A stretch of 64,000 nucleotides of DNA from assembly GCA_020698575.1 (NCBI GenBank), contig CM036244.1, forward strand, positions 3,665,546 through 3,729,545, written 5' to 3'. Below, piece by piece: positions 53,850 through 63,269 of this stretch. A model generated the notes under the pieces. That model was given only the letters and a program-made list of their open reading frames with translations. It ran no database searches and was not told the DNA's origin. Both the position numbers and the translations under genes were made by a program. How positions within the stretch are numbered: the stretch's first letter is position 1; each line of letters begins with the position of its first letter. Source of the stretch: Bostrychus sinensis. Its lineage: Eukaryota; Chordata; Actinopteri; Gobiiformes; Eleotridae.

Positions 53850-54590
53850 TATTCCTTTATTTAACCAGGTAAAAAAACTCATTGAGATTAAAAACCTCTT
53901 TTTCAAGAGTGACCTGGCCAAGAGGGCAGCAACGACGTAATTACAATAATACAATACAAAACAACAGTCATCCACAAACATGAATTACACGATATAGAAA
54001 TCTACAATAAAAGATTAGTACAAAAATACCACAACAACAATCAGTGCGATTCTAAAAACAAGTTACATTTACCAATAGAATTTGTTTCACGCTCCTTTAT
54101 AGTGGATTTGAATTCTCCCAAAGTAATAAGAGCTGTCAAGTTTAGTTCCTTTTGTAACTCAGTTCCATGAAGAAGGGGCAGGATGTTTGAACGCTGTCTT
54201 TCCCAGCTCTGTCCTGACCCTCGGAATCTACCATCTGTAAGAACTTTTGAGAGCGTAAACCATATCGCTGTTGGTTTCTAACCATATATATACAAAGGTA
54301 AGATGGAAGCAGCCCAGTGATACATTTATAAACAAAAATCAACCAGTGAGAAAGTGTGCGGACATACAGAGGGGTACTCGGCAACAGCATACAGCGTACA
54401 ATGATGGATTTCCACCGCCTGTAATAAAACACAAAGCACTGTGGTACACACTGTCCAACTTCCTGAGGCGCTGTGTAGGTGCATTCATAAAAAGCAGATC
54501 ACCATAATCCAACATGGGTAAAAAAGTTACAGAAATAAGGTGAAGTGAAATGTGTAAAAGTGAATGTCAGCTAAAACGTTGACACGAACC
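53850..54590 (-). mobile_element. LINE 3' end, minus strand
   Basis: The minus-strand frame at 54142-54432 includes HWLIFVYKCITGLLPSYLC and QQRYGLRSQKFLQM, the tail of a LINE reverse transcriptase. It is followed by the 3' UTR string (on the plus strand TTTATTTAACCAGGTAAAAA and CTCTTTTTCAAGAGTGACCT) common at the ends of fish LINEs. It is 5'-truncated and frameshifted. The clade is uncertain (L2- or Rex-like). Confidence 0.7.
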
Positions 54591-54655
54591 AACCTTATCT
54601 GGCTGAGGACCAAGTTTGGCCCACGGGCAAGAGGTTGCCGACCCCTGCACTAAAA

Positions 54656-55262
54656 GCTCATGAGGGCATTTTTCAGAAAACAGGTTTTGTTATCGTGCGT
54701 ATTTCTACAACACTGTGATCACATTAAATATCGTACTATAATCTTAATTATGTGATAATAACATACTGTGATTTGGATATTGTTACATCCCTAATTTATG
54801 AATATATACAGAAAATCTAATTTAATGCTTTGACAGAATTGGCAGCAAAGCAAACTCGAACACAGTGAAGTAAGAAACTGTGACAATGTGAGCAAGAGCA
54901 CGAGTCTCCTCTTTGACAGTATTTTTTAAAACTAGTCAAATATTTAATTAAACTTTGCAGATGGCACATATTTTTCCGATCACTGGGCTGTTGGCGATCG
55001 GTGCAGAAGTTATTAAAATTCAAGTGTCACCTAGCAACAGCTGAAAAACATCAAAATCAGATGTTCCTCAGATATTAAAAAGTTAATCTTGATAGAAACG
55101 CCGGTCTGGTAGTGAGTCTGTAAACCTGAGGATGGACAGGACCACAGTCAGTGCATGTTCATTAACTATTTTCCTAATCATTTTGTGCACATTCATTAAT
55201 TTTAAACTTAAAATCTTGCAGAAAGGCCTAGAAAGTTGCTTTATTCAGTCATTTTCTTCTGC
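54656..55262. other. Unassigned DNA
   Basis: 54690-54795 contains TATCGTACTATAATC and GATAATAACATACTGTGAT-type strings that resemble the MITE piece near 37800. No gene is seen. Confidence 0.35.
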
Positions 55263-55266
55263 TTAA

Positions 55267-55722
55267 AGGGGCTATATTATGGTTTTATACAACTTTTACA
55301 ACCTTTAAAAACATTATCTGACTAAAAGAAAATGTTTTTATTAAGTACTCAACTGGTATCATAAAGAAACTGGTGAAGATGAACATAATCTAAGAAAAAG
55401 AGCACTTCACTTCCCTAAACTTTGTGTCTGATGCCATTTTGCTACAAAATTAAATAAAGTCTGTGGGGAATCAGTGGAAACAGAGCTGTAGACCCTTTTT
55501 TTTTCAATAAATGAATGAGAGCAGACTGGATGTAGGGGGCTTGTTGATTGGTCAGTGCTTCCTGGAGTGGGTGGGGCTTCATGGGAGAGGCCTCAGAAAC
55601 TCAGCGCCAGAGAATACAGCAGTGAATAAAGCCAAAACACAACTCCTGGGTATGTTTTTGATGAGGGAACAACATTATAACATGGGAGCTCAGAAAAGTA
55701 AATTTTGTAGCATATATCCCCT
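55267..55722 (+). mobile_element. TTAA-flanked MITE, 456 bp
   Basis: The ends AGGGGCTATATTATGG and TAGCATATATCCCCT are imperfect inverses. Each is bordered by TTAA (55263-55266 and 55723-55726), as for piggyBac/Kolobok. Degraded relatives are at 42540-42870 and 10060-10240. No transposase is present. Confidence 0.75.
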
Positions 55723-55736
55723 TTAATGATGCTAAA

Positions 55737-55930
55737 GACATAAGGATTGAACCCTCAACCTCCTTGTGCAGAAGCATGAGCACTAATAACTCTAATAATC
55801 ACTAATAATGCCATTACGCACCCCAGTAGAGAAGCTATGGAAAAACTTTAGATCTTGAAATGACACCAGCCAACACACAGTCACATACAGGACGTGTGGC
55901 TGAAGTGTCTTGCCCAAGGACACAAGTGTG
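55737..55930 (-). mobile_element. Two short SINE fragments, minus strand
   Basis: 55737-55790 (inverse has GGAGGTTGAGGGTTCAATCC) is a head of the 34990-35105 family. 55886-55930 (AAGTGTCTTGCCCAAGGACA) is the body of the 41712-41935 family. Both are degraded. Confidence 0.6.
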
Positions 55931-57772
55931 CGCTGCCTTTAAAATCAGCCATTATCTCCTTAACACAGCCCTGAGCCATAGACACTGCTCTGGTCGGTCC
56001 GTCTCCTCAAAGTCCATTCACTCTGAGCTCATCTTTATTTATTCATCATCAACACGAATGGTACACGCTGCATATTTGAATAATAAACGACAGACAGACT
56101 TCGGTTTGTGGAAGTGAGGGTGACGAGTGTGTGCTTCCTGTACTCTTCTTATTTTTCTTCTCGTTTACTACAAAATAGGTGTACCTGATTATTCATTTGA
56201 CAACAGACGGGGCCATTAGTGGTGAACAAATGTGGTTTACTGCTGAAAAGGTTTGAGCATTTTAGTCCTCAAAGCCTTTTCAGTAGTGTGATAATAATAC
56301 AAAGTCATCATCCTTATCTGGTGCTGGCCTGACTAAAACCAAATCCACATCTATTTCTTTAATACCAAGCATTAGTTTCACACAGATTTGTGTTTTGTTT
56401 TTTTGTTTTTTTTAGCAAATTAGTCAAAGCTTAATCCGCTGTCAAGCAGTGGCCTCATTTGATTTTGTGTTGTGAACAGCTGTTCTAGTAAAAGAGTCAT
56501 GTCTTGTTCTGTCCGCCCTCATGTGGCTCTTCATAAGAGCATTTATTCATTCATTAATTATTAATAATTTGAAATAAATGACATCACACGGCCGCCAGCA
56601 CCTCGTGACCTTTAACCTTTGGCCTCCGTGAGTCTCGTGCCCCTCGCGCAGCTGAAAACAGAGGAGAGAGAGCGGACTGCGGAGCCAATAAAGAGGCTGT
56701 TATCATTTTTTTGGTCCTGATTCCAGAACTTAAACCCAGTCCAGTCTCTGGGAATGAAAGAACGGTGAGTGAGGAGTTCGTGTCGCGAGATTTGTAAAAC
56801 AAAGCCATGAAAGTATTACACACGCACCTTAGATAATTTCTGTTTAAATACAGAGCTTTTGACCACTGCTTGCTAACCACCTAGATATTTACAAAATGCT
56901 TCCATAAAATGCTTTGTGATTGTTGACAACATAAAATCTTTTTATTTTTAGACTGGGTTGCTTATAAATAATGGATTGCAGTTAGCATTTAGGCATTTTA
57001 ATGCAATTAAATTGCAAGAATTTGCTATAATTGTGCAAAAATACGAACTAGTTGGTGATGGGAGCTGGCAAAATGTGATCTGATAAGAAAAACTGTGATG
57101 TCCCAAAATCTTGTTTCCACATAACTTATTTAATTTATTACTAGAAATGTCTAAGGACTTCCTCAGTGCTGGGAATAATTCTCATCTTGTCAGAGCATGG
57201 ATAAAATGACATTATTTAGTTTAGTGTCATGCAGTCTGTGTTTTCTTTACATTTTATATGTTCATTAGTTTTTTATTATTTTCCCCAAATTTTATTAAAA
57301 ATGTATAGCTTCATCCTTACCGTATTGCAGTATATCATAGTATACACAGAAATGTAACAGTTGTGTGAGAGTCTTGCCTCAGTCCTAACACAACAGTGTT
57401 TTAAAATCTGGTTACAGTATGTGCCTCTTTTTCACTTTGAGCACCTGCCCCTGCAGAAGTCTCGTGCCTCCATTGGACTGCTTTATAAAATTTGGGCTCC
57501 TTTTCACAACATTTGGTGGGTTTTTAGAAAATATTCTAAAAACGCCATCAATACAGTTGTCATTTTCAGACAAAGTAGAAATACACATTTAAATAAACTG
57601 CTGCTGTTGCTGTGTCCTTCCACTCATACATCATGTGCTTTATAATGAGTGATCTGTGTGTTTGTTTGCTCACATGTCATGTTGGTATTTCATACATTTT
57701 TTGTGGTTTCTCTGATGCCCAGACCAGGACGGCTTTGGCTGTCTGATTGCATTCTTTGTGTTGAATCTGTTT
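55931..57772. other. Unassigned DNA; possible conserved stretch 56440-56710
   Basis: No gene is recognised. 56440-56710 appears unique, with TTAATTATTAATAATTTG followed by a GC-rich block containing a triple TGACCT-like half-site run (listed separately). 57340-57650 is unassigned. Confidence 0.35.
56606..56625 (-). promoter_or_regulatory. Candidate nuclear-receptor DR1 triple half-site
   Basis: The sequence is TGACCT-T-TAACCT-T-TGGCCT: three half-sites each spaced by one base and each within one mismatch of TGACCT. On the minus strand this is a DR1-type arrangement as bound by HNF4/PPAR-RXR class receptors. It lies in an otherwise unique, GC-richer stretch. Binding is inference only. Confidence 0.25.
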
Positions 57773-58410
57773 GGCTGTGTCCGAAAATCATCCCTAGCCC
57801 CTAACCCCTCAATCACTACACAGTCCAGCACTATATAACGAACTATAGTGCACTCATTTTGTGAATGATATTGACACTCGCTCACTATTTTTCTCTTACC
57901 GGTGATCATTTGATTCTGGCGTCTGTGTAAAAAAAAAAGTTTGTCGAAACTCTGCTGATAATGTTCTTCTGTGATAAACCTGACCACACTCACTTAATGT
58001 TTTAGTATTTATAGATAAATAATAGTCATACGTGTGATATTTAACATGAATTATTGCTATAATGAATAAAACAGAGTGGATTATTGCAGCTCTGTGCCTT
58101 ACGTGGGGAGGCTGAACGCTGGCTAAGCTAACGTTAGCAATTTTACACTGCAACGGTTTATTTAAGAGCTTTTTATTTCTGATTACAAAGTGACAGAAGT
58201 AAAAAAATGTGTTTCTAACTGGTTTCATTCTGACGTGTTGTGTACAGTTTAAAGACCTGCCGTGATCCTGCTGTTCTCCTCTGAAACTCACAAAGCATTC
58301 TGGTCTATACTGACCTCTAGTGACCATCGCTGTCCACTACTTTTCAAAATGCAATGTAATGTGGGAAATTTTGAGTGCACTATTTTTTTATCCATTAGAC
58401 ATTCGGACAT
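57773..58410 (+). mobile_element. Family-A MITE, copy 3 (right end lost)
   Basis: It starts GGCTGTGTCCGAAAATCATC and follows 7710-8364 through ACTGACCTCTAGTGACCATC and TTATCCATTAGACATTCGGA. It then diverges before the right terminus. It carries the CCTGCTGTTCTCCTCTGA variant also present in the fragment at 45545, so these two belong to one sublineage. Confidence 0.88.
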
Positions 58411-58859
58411 TCTTATACTAAGGGTTCTAAGTTCAGTTTGGGCTGAAAACTGTCACTGAGATCTGGCAACCCTGATGCAAACTCAAAGGATGATCGGGAT
58501 GCAGTATTCCTGACACATTCCGGAGGTAATGTCTGTAAAGTGACGTTTTATTTCTCATTACAAACTCCTCTCACAGCCAAAAGGAGCGCCTCTTATTCAT
58601 GTGGGCCAACTTTTCAAATTAAACACATATTAGAAGATAATAAAGCCTAGATTTGTGATAGTCAGATAAAAGTGGTACACTAGTGGCATGCAGATCTGTC
58701 TTGTGATACTTTCAAAAGTTTCAAAAGCTCCAAAAATTGTTTCCATAAAGTGATGAAATCTTTGTGTTTTTAATTTTCAGCGTTACTGCTTGAAGTGGGG
58801 AGATTCAGATCTGACCTGAGAGCCAGACATTACATTTATAATCAGCAATAATGAATATA
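58411..58859. other. Unassigned DNA
   Basis: No frame or repeat is recognised. The TA at 58858-58859 is the target site of the next element. Confidence 0.4.
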
Positions 58860-59480
58860 CACTGGCTGGCCAAAAAAAAAAAAAGTAAGTAGGTAAGATC
58901 CTCCCTGCAGTTCAGGTCTGGGTTCATCAACGTTATGTGTCCAAAGAATGAGGTCAGCTGACTTCCTGCAGATACTGAACGACCACGTTACTCCATCAAC
59001 GGGTTTTTTCTTCTCTGATGGCACTGGGTTTATTCCAAGATGACAATGCCAGGATTCATTGAGCTCAAAATGTGAAAGAATGGTTCTGGAAGCATGAGAC
59101 AACATTTCCACACATGGCCTGGTCACCACAGAGTCCAGACCTTAACCCCACTGAGAATCTTTGGGATGTGCTGGAGTGACCCCCTGCCCGAGTCACACAC
59201 TTGTATTTTGTTGGACCTTTAGCCTTGATTACAGCTGCATTGTCACAACATTTATTTCCGTCCAGCGTTGCATACTTTTTTTGCCAAGATCTTGTACTGA
59301 TGATGGAGCGTGTGACCACTGCGCAAAGTCTTCTCCAGCACATCCCAAAGATTCTCAGCTGACCTCATTCTTTGGGCACATAACGTTGCTGAACCCAGAC
59401 CTGACCAACTGCAGGGAGGATCTTACCTATTTACTTTATCAATTCCAAGTAGCAACTTTTTTTTTTTTTTGGCCAGGCAG
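58860..59480. mobile_element. Tc1-like element, internally inverted
   Basis: The left end CACTGGCTGGCCAAAAAAAA and right end TTTTTTTTGGCCAGGCAG are Tc1-type termini bordered by TA. Both terminal segments contain GGTAAGATCCTCCCTGCAGT or its inverse, that is, both ends carry the same side of the element. The left half reads the transposase C-terminal part in plus orientation (HETTFPHMAWSPQSPDLNP-like) and the right half reads it in minus orientation (the WDVLEKTLRSG region near 59290-59345). An inversion or chimeric repair event must have rebuilt it. Confidence 0.8.
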
Positions 59481-59509
59481 TATATATCTTGACCTTTAAA
59501 AACCAATTA

Positions 59510-60013
59510 TTGAATATTTCTATATTTAGCTTTGCGTATTACCATTAAACTTATATTTTGATGTACTTCTGCTAAGGTTAATAACGCTTCAACATTAGTA
59601 ATAATAATACTTTGATTTTATGTGATGTTTTTCTTCTTTCACTCTAAGGTCACTCTACTCTTAGGTGCATTCCAAATATGGCACAAATAATGAGCTGCTA
59701 CAAAGTTCTCAGAGCCAAGGCTGCAGGGGGCGCTGCTGTCGATGGTGGGAAGACTCTGCAGAAACTGAGAACTTTTTGTGGCCCTGCCCTATGCACAAAA
59801 AGTTACTCGAAGCCAAGAAGATAATGCTCTGCAGGGATCGTCAGACATCGTCATACATAATATAAAAAGCTTAGAACACTTCTCTTTAGGAGCGCGCTCA
59901 TTCTGCTGACTGTAACCTTACTGTGGTTTTACTGAATAAACTTCTGACTTGATTACACTTCTGAATCATCGTCCTCTTTGATGCTTTCACCCAAAATGAA
60001 CAAATCCTTACAT
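59510..60013 (+). mobile_element. Solo-LTR-like block, copy 2 (fullest)
   Basis: It covers all of copy 1 (38548-38911) plus the segment missing there. That segment includes TATAAAAAGCTTAG at about 59860, an expected TATA box, followed about 80 bp later by ACTGAATAAACTTC with the polyadenylation signal. It ends AACAAATCCTTACA. The layout is that of an LTR with U3, R and U5, but no internal retroviral genes adjoin it and no target duplication was found. Confidence 0.6.
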
Positions 60014-60109
60014 TCTCCAGGACAGTCTGGTTTCCCTCTCAGAGTGAAGATTTTCTCCGGTTTCATTTGGAGCTGGCCTATCAGAGACGTTTATCTGCAG
60101 CGTATCTTA

Positions 60110-60330
60110 CAAAAGCAGAAGAGCTAACCAAGGTAGAGCTGGATGCTGAGCTAATTTAATAACTTTTCTGATCTGATTAACAGCGTTTACTGCTTTTAAC
60201 AACAGTAAAGTCTCACTGACCACATTCAAACAAACCCACTTTTTCCAAGTCTTTGTGCAACTGGCTTCTGCTGCTGTCCCCGTTCACAAATAAGGGCACA
60301 ATACACATGATTCTGGGGTTTTATGGAAAA
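60110..60330 (-). repeat. Dispersed repeat shared with 19575-19800 (inverted)
   Basis: The reverse complement has the same ordered strings as 19575-19800. It lies between two LTR-like blocks, so those blocks need not belong to one provirus. Confidence 0.65.
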
Positions 60331-60376
60331 ATAAACAAAAAAAGAAACCGTCAAGAATCCACCATGTTTGGTATAT

Positions 60377-60533
60377 ATAGTATAGTATAAAAACTTAGAA
60401 CACTCCTCTTTAGGAGCGCGCTCACTCTGCTGACTGTAACCTTACTGTGTTTTTACTGAATAAACTTCTGACCTGATTACACTTCTGAATCATCGTCCTC
60501 TTTGATGCTTTCACCCAAAATGAACAAATTCTT
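60377..60533 (+). mobile_element. Solo-LTR-like block, copy 3 (TATA to end only)
   Basis: It starts at TATAAAAACTTAGAACAC and follows copy 2 to AACAAATTCTTACA. Only the promoter-proximal part, R and U5 are kept. Confidence 0.6.
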
Positions 60534-60555
60534 ACACAGTGTTGACCGTCTAGAC

Positions 60556-61666
60556 CAGGGGCGTCCACACTTTTTTTCACTATAAAAATATTACCTTCCT
60601 TTCAGGGGTCATTCTCTTGGCGCATGGTTTTAATGTTTCCCAGTTTTATGAATGCTCTTCCACAACAGTACACTTATGCAGGTTTGGGACAGCTGATCAC
60701 ATTTTGTTTGAGTACCACCAACAACACGTTTTCTCTGTTAATACCAGGTCTACCTCACACAAATGATTTATTAAGTAAATAACCTCTAGGACCCTAGACC
60801 CTTTTGTTATGCTCCTGCTTGAAAAATGCCCAAAAATAAAATGAATATATCTCTGCAATAACTTGGTCTACAAGAATAATTTTAATATCTATAAAAAGGT
60901 AACACTTGAGAGTGTAGATGCCACACCAAGATGTTACAGGGTTAGAGTAAAAGTAAAAAGTAGAGATAGAACACAGACAGAAATAAAATAAAAAAAATAT
61001 TTCCACCTAATATTAATGTTTTAGTGTGCATCTCCATCTTAATTGTGTTCAGTTTTTTCTTTATTTGTCAGGGATAATGTACAAATACATTAATTTCACA
61101 AGAAACAAGATGCATATGAGGTGAGCACAACAATAAAAGTTAACATTTATTAATAGTTAAAGTACTATGTTATGGAGCTACTTCTTAAAAAGGCTGAATA
61201 CAGGTAAAAATGTTAAGCTTAGCTTTGACTGATGTTGGCACAGTTGATTATTGAGAATGCTTTTTTTTTTTTTAAGTTTTGAGAAATCTGATGCAGAGCT
61301 ACAGACCACTTCAGACTGTCTGGAGCTGATTCCACTGTTTGCTGGTTTTAAATGAGATGGCTGATTGTGCAAAGGCAGAGCATCTGTTAGGGATTATACA
61401 GTTTTTGTGAGCTGTGTGCTGAGAAGTTTGGGTTGTCTGTTCAGAACAAAGTAGAATAGATTTCTTCTTTCTGTAGCCTAAAACCTCGAGAAACACAGCA
61501 GACTCCCTGAGCCTGGGATTGCTCTGTTCAGATGTGAAAGACGGTGCATCTATGAACACAACAACTGCTTACATTACCTGCAGTAAAAATAACTACTCAC
61601 AATTTGGGCCAATTGAGAAAAAAATGTCTACATTTGGCCCATGGGCTGTAGTTTGGACGCCTTCTG
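60556..61666. mobile_element. Probable hAT composite (CAGGGGCGTCCACAC...GGACGCCTTCTG)
   Basis: The left end CAGGGGCGTCCACAC and the right end AGTTTGGACGCCTTCTG look like inverted hAT MITE ends, but the 8-bp flanks do not match. This may be a chimera of two elements. It contains the LINE fragment at 61060-61570. Confidence 0.5.
61060..61570 (-). mobile_element. LINE 3' end, minus strand
   Basis: The minus-strand frame 61311-61559 ends NCIIPNRCSAFAQSAISF then KTSKQWNQLQTV, the terminal block of a LINE reverse transcriptase equivalent to the LVRCHFQSELLLSEL part at 15785-16108. A TTTATTTGTCAGGGATAATG 3' UTR follows. It is truncated and frameshifted. Confidence 0.6.
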
Positions 61667-62403
61667 TATGTATCACAGTACAAATGGTTCTTTGAATAAT
61701 AGATATTTTCTGAGGCAGTACTTGGTGTGAGAAGTCTGAAAAAGATAAAACTACTGCATACTCTCTGATACTTCCAGTTCGAAAGTTCCTTAAGAGAGAG
61801 AAATGGCTGCATTTTCAATTCAAATTTGTTGTTTATGCTGTTTTCCATGGATATACAAGCTATATAAACTCTTAACTACAAACTAATGAGAGAAACTCTC
61901 CACTTATTCTTGTTTAACTGTAGCAAGCCTAATCTAGTTAAGGCATAATAGCTTTATGAGCTAATCCTATTTTTGTTTTGTTTCTTTCAGCACAGGGATA
62001 AAAAGCAGATCTAATTTAAATCACTGAGAGACTGAGCCGATTAGCGCTGTGTAATCTTCACTATCTGATTAGCTAAGTCCAAATTAAAACAATTCCATCT
62101 AATTGAAACGTTTGAGGTTTTCTGTCGAGGAGTGTATTACACAAACTCAAAAAAGACCTTGAATATAAGACAAGAGACTGACAAGAATGAGTTTAAAATA
62201 GAAGAATGAGCAGAAAGGAGTGAAAAATGTGACGGGAAACTAAAAATAAAACATTAAACATGATGGCAAAATAATAACAGTATAGCATCTTCTTTGACGA
62301 TTGCTTGTCATGTCAATTGTTTTGATGTCAAACATATCTAAAAACATATTCATATGTTTGAGGAGGCAACGGGTTCAGTAACTTTAAGCCAAAACTGGCA
62401 ACT
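61667..62403. other. Unassigned DNA; possible conserved stretch 61980-62130
   Basis: 61980-62130 looks unique, with GATTAGC, CTGATTAGCTAAG and CTAATTGAA homeobox-like cores. No gene is seen. Confidence 0.35.
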
Positions 62404-62520
62404 CGGTGACAAAGTTAGCACTGTCGCCTCACAGCAAGAAAGTCTGTGTTCGATCCCTGGACCGTGTGGGGCCTTTCTGTGTGGAGTTTGTTCTCCCTGC
62501 GACTGCTTTTTAAACTTTTT
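62404..62520 (+). mobile_element. tRNA-derived SINE fragment
   Basis: AGTTAGCACTGTCGCCTCAC (A-box side), GTGTTCGATCCCTGG (B box) and GTGTGGAGTTTGTTCTCCC make the classic fish SINE head and body; the 3' part is replaced by unrelated sequence. Confidence 0.8.
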
Positions 62521-62740
62521 GTTGCAATGCAATTACCCTGGACGAGTGAGAGTCTTCACACACACAGTATATGCATGTTTTCCTTCTTTTTTCTGTAATT
62601 GTGTTCTTTTTTGGTCTATTTATGCATTTGTTTTCCACATTGCCCCAGAAGGCTGTTCTGTTGACAAAGCATGTAGACCAGCAACCAATGGAAGTGGAAT
62701 ACATTAAATTTCCTCACACACTCGTCTGAAAAGGCAGGAC

Positions 62741-63265
62741 ACGGTGGCAGAGCAGTTAGTGCTCTTGCCTCCCAGCAAGGAGATCTTGGGGTTGATCCTC
62801 GGGTCAGCGGACGCACAGTCTCTCTGGGTGGAGTCTGCTGTCATGGTGTTAGGGTGGACTCACACCAAAGCAAAATCTCTTTCCTAAGCTCTTCTCGTAT
62901 CACCAGCCCCTCCTTCAGGTCGCTGATGAGGAGCAGGGAGTTTCAAACACAACTTTTGTGCCTGGAGTTCCTCTCGAGTGTCTATCAAATCTCATTTCGT
63001 GATTGGTGTTTGCTTCGGTGATGTTCCTCATATTTGCATAAAGTGAACTTCAGCTCAAACCTACACTCAAGTCGCTTGATCTGCATTGCTCAGCCCGCTC
63101 CAGACTCGTGTCACCTCCGCGCCAGCATACACAGGAAATGAATGGTCGCTGGTCACTTAAGTCACTGTTGGTGTGAGTCTACCATTACCATGAGTTCTCT
63201 CCAGCTTCCTCCCACCATTCAGAGACATGCATATGTTTGGTAAAATGATGACTCCAAATTGCCCT
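62741..63265 (+). mobile_element. tRNA-derived SINE split by a MITE
   Basis: The left part is GGACACGGTGGCAGAGCAGT, TGGGGTTGATCCTCGGGTC and CTGGGTGGAGTCTGC. The right part is TGAGTTCTCTCCAGCTTCCT and AGAGACATGCATATG with a CCAAATTGCCCTTAA tail. The break holds a 333-bp MITE. Confidence 0.85.
62852..63184. mobile_element. MITE with TTA duplication inside the SINE
   Basis: The ends GGGTGGACTCACACC and GGTGTGAGTCTACCA are inverted with 13 of 15 matches. The flanks TTA (62849-62851) and TTA (63185-63187) fit the TWA preference of PIF/Harbinger. No transposase is present. Confidence 0.8.
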
Positions 63266-63269
63266 TAAT

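Larger units (their letters stand above)
52713..54647. mobile_element. Composite hAT element (CAGGGGTTGGCAAG...GACCCCTG), carrying retroelement inserts
   Basis: The left end CAGGGGTTGGCAAGTTTG and right end AAGAGGTTGCCGACCCCTG are inverted. The flanks CACTAAAG (52705-52712) and CACTAAAA (54648-54655) form an 8-bp duplication with one mismatch. Within its 1.9 kb are a half copy of the 27797-28003 MITE, a LINE 3' tail with (ACTA)n and a minus-strand LINE 3' end, so the hAT shell was a landing pad or is older than these. Confidence 0.8.

Noticed and set aside
59510..60533. A complete provirus between LTR-like copies 2 and 3
   Set aside because: The intervening ~360 bp contain a dispersed repeat also found at 19575-19800 and no primer-binding site, gag or pol. 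Copy 3 also lacks most of U3.
60548..61674. 8-bp target duplication for the CAGGGGCGTCC element
   Set aside because: The flanks GTCTAGAC and TATGTATC do not match, so the duplication was not called and the element is kept as tentative.
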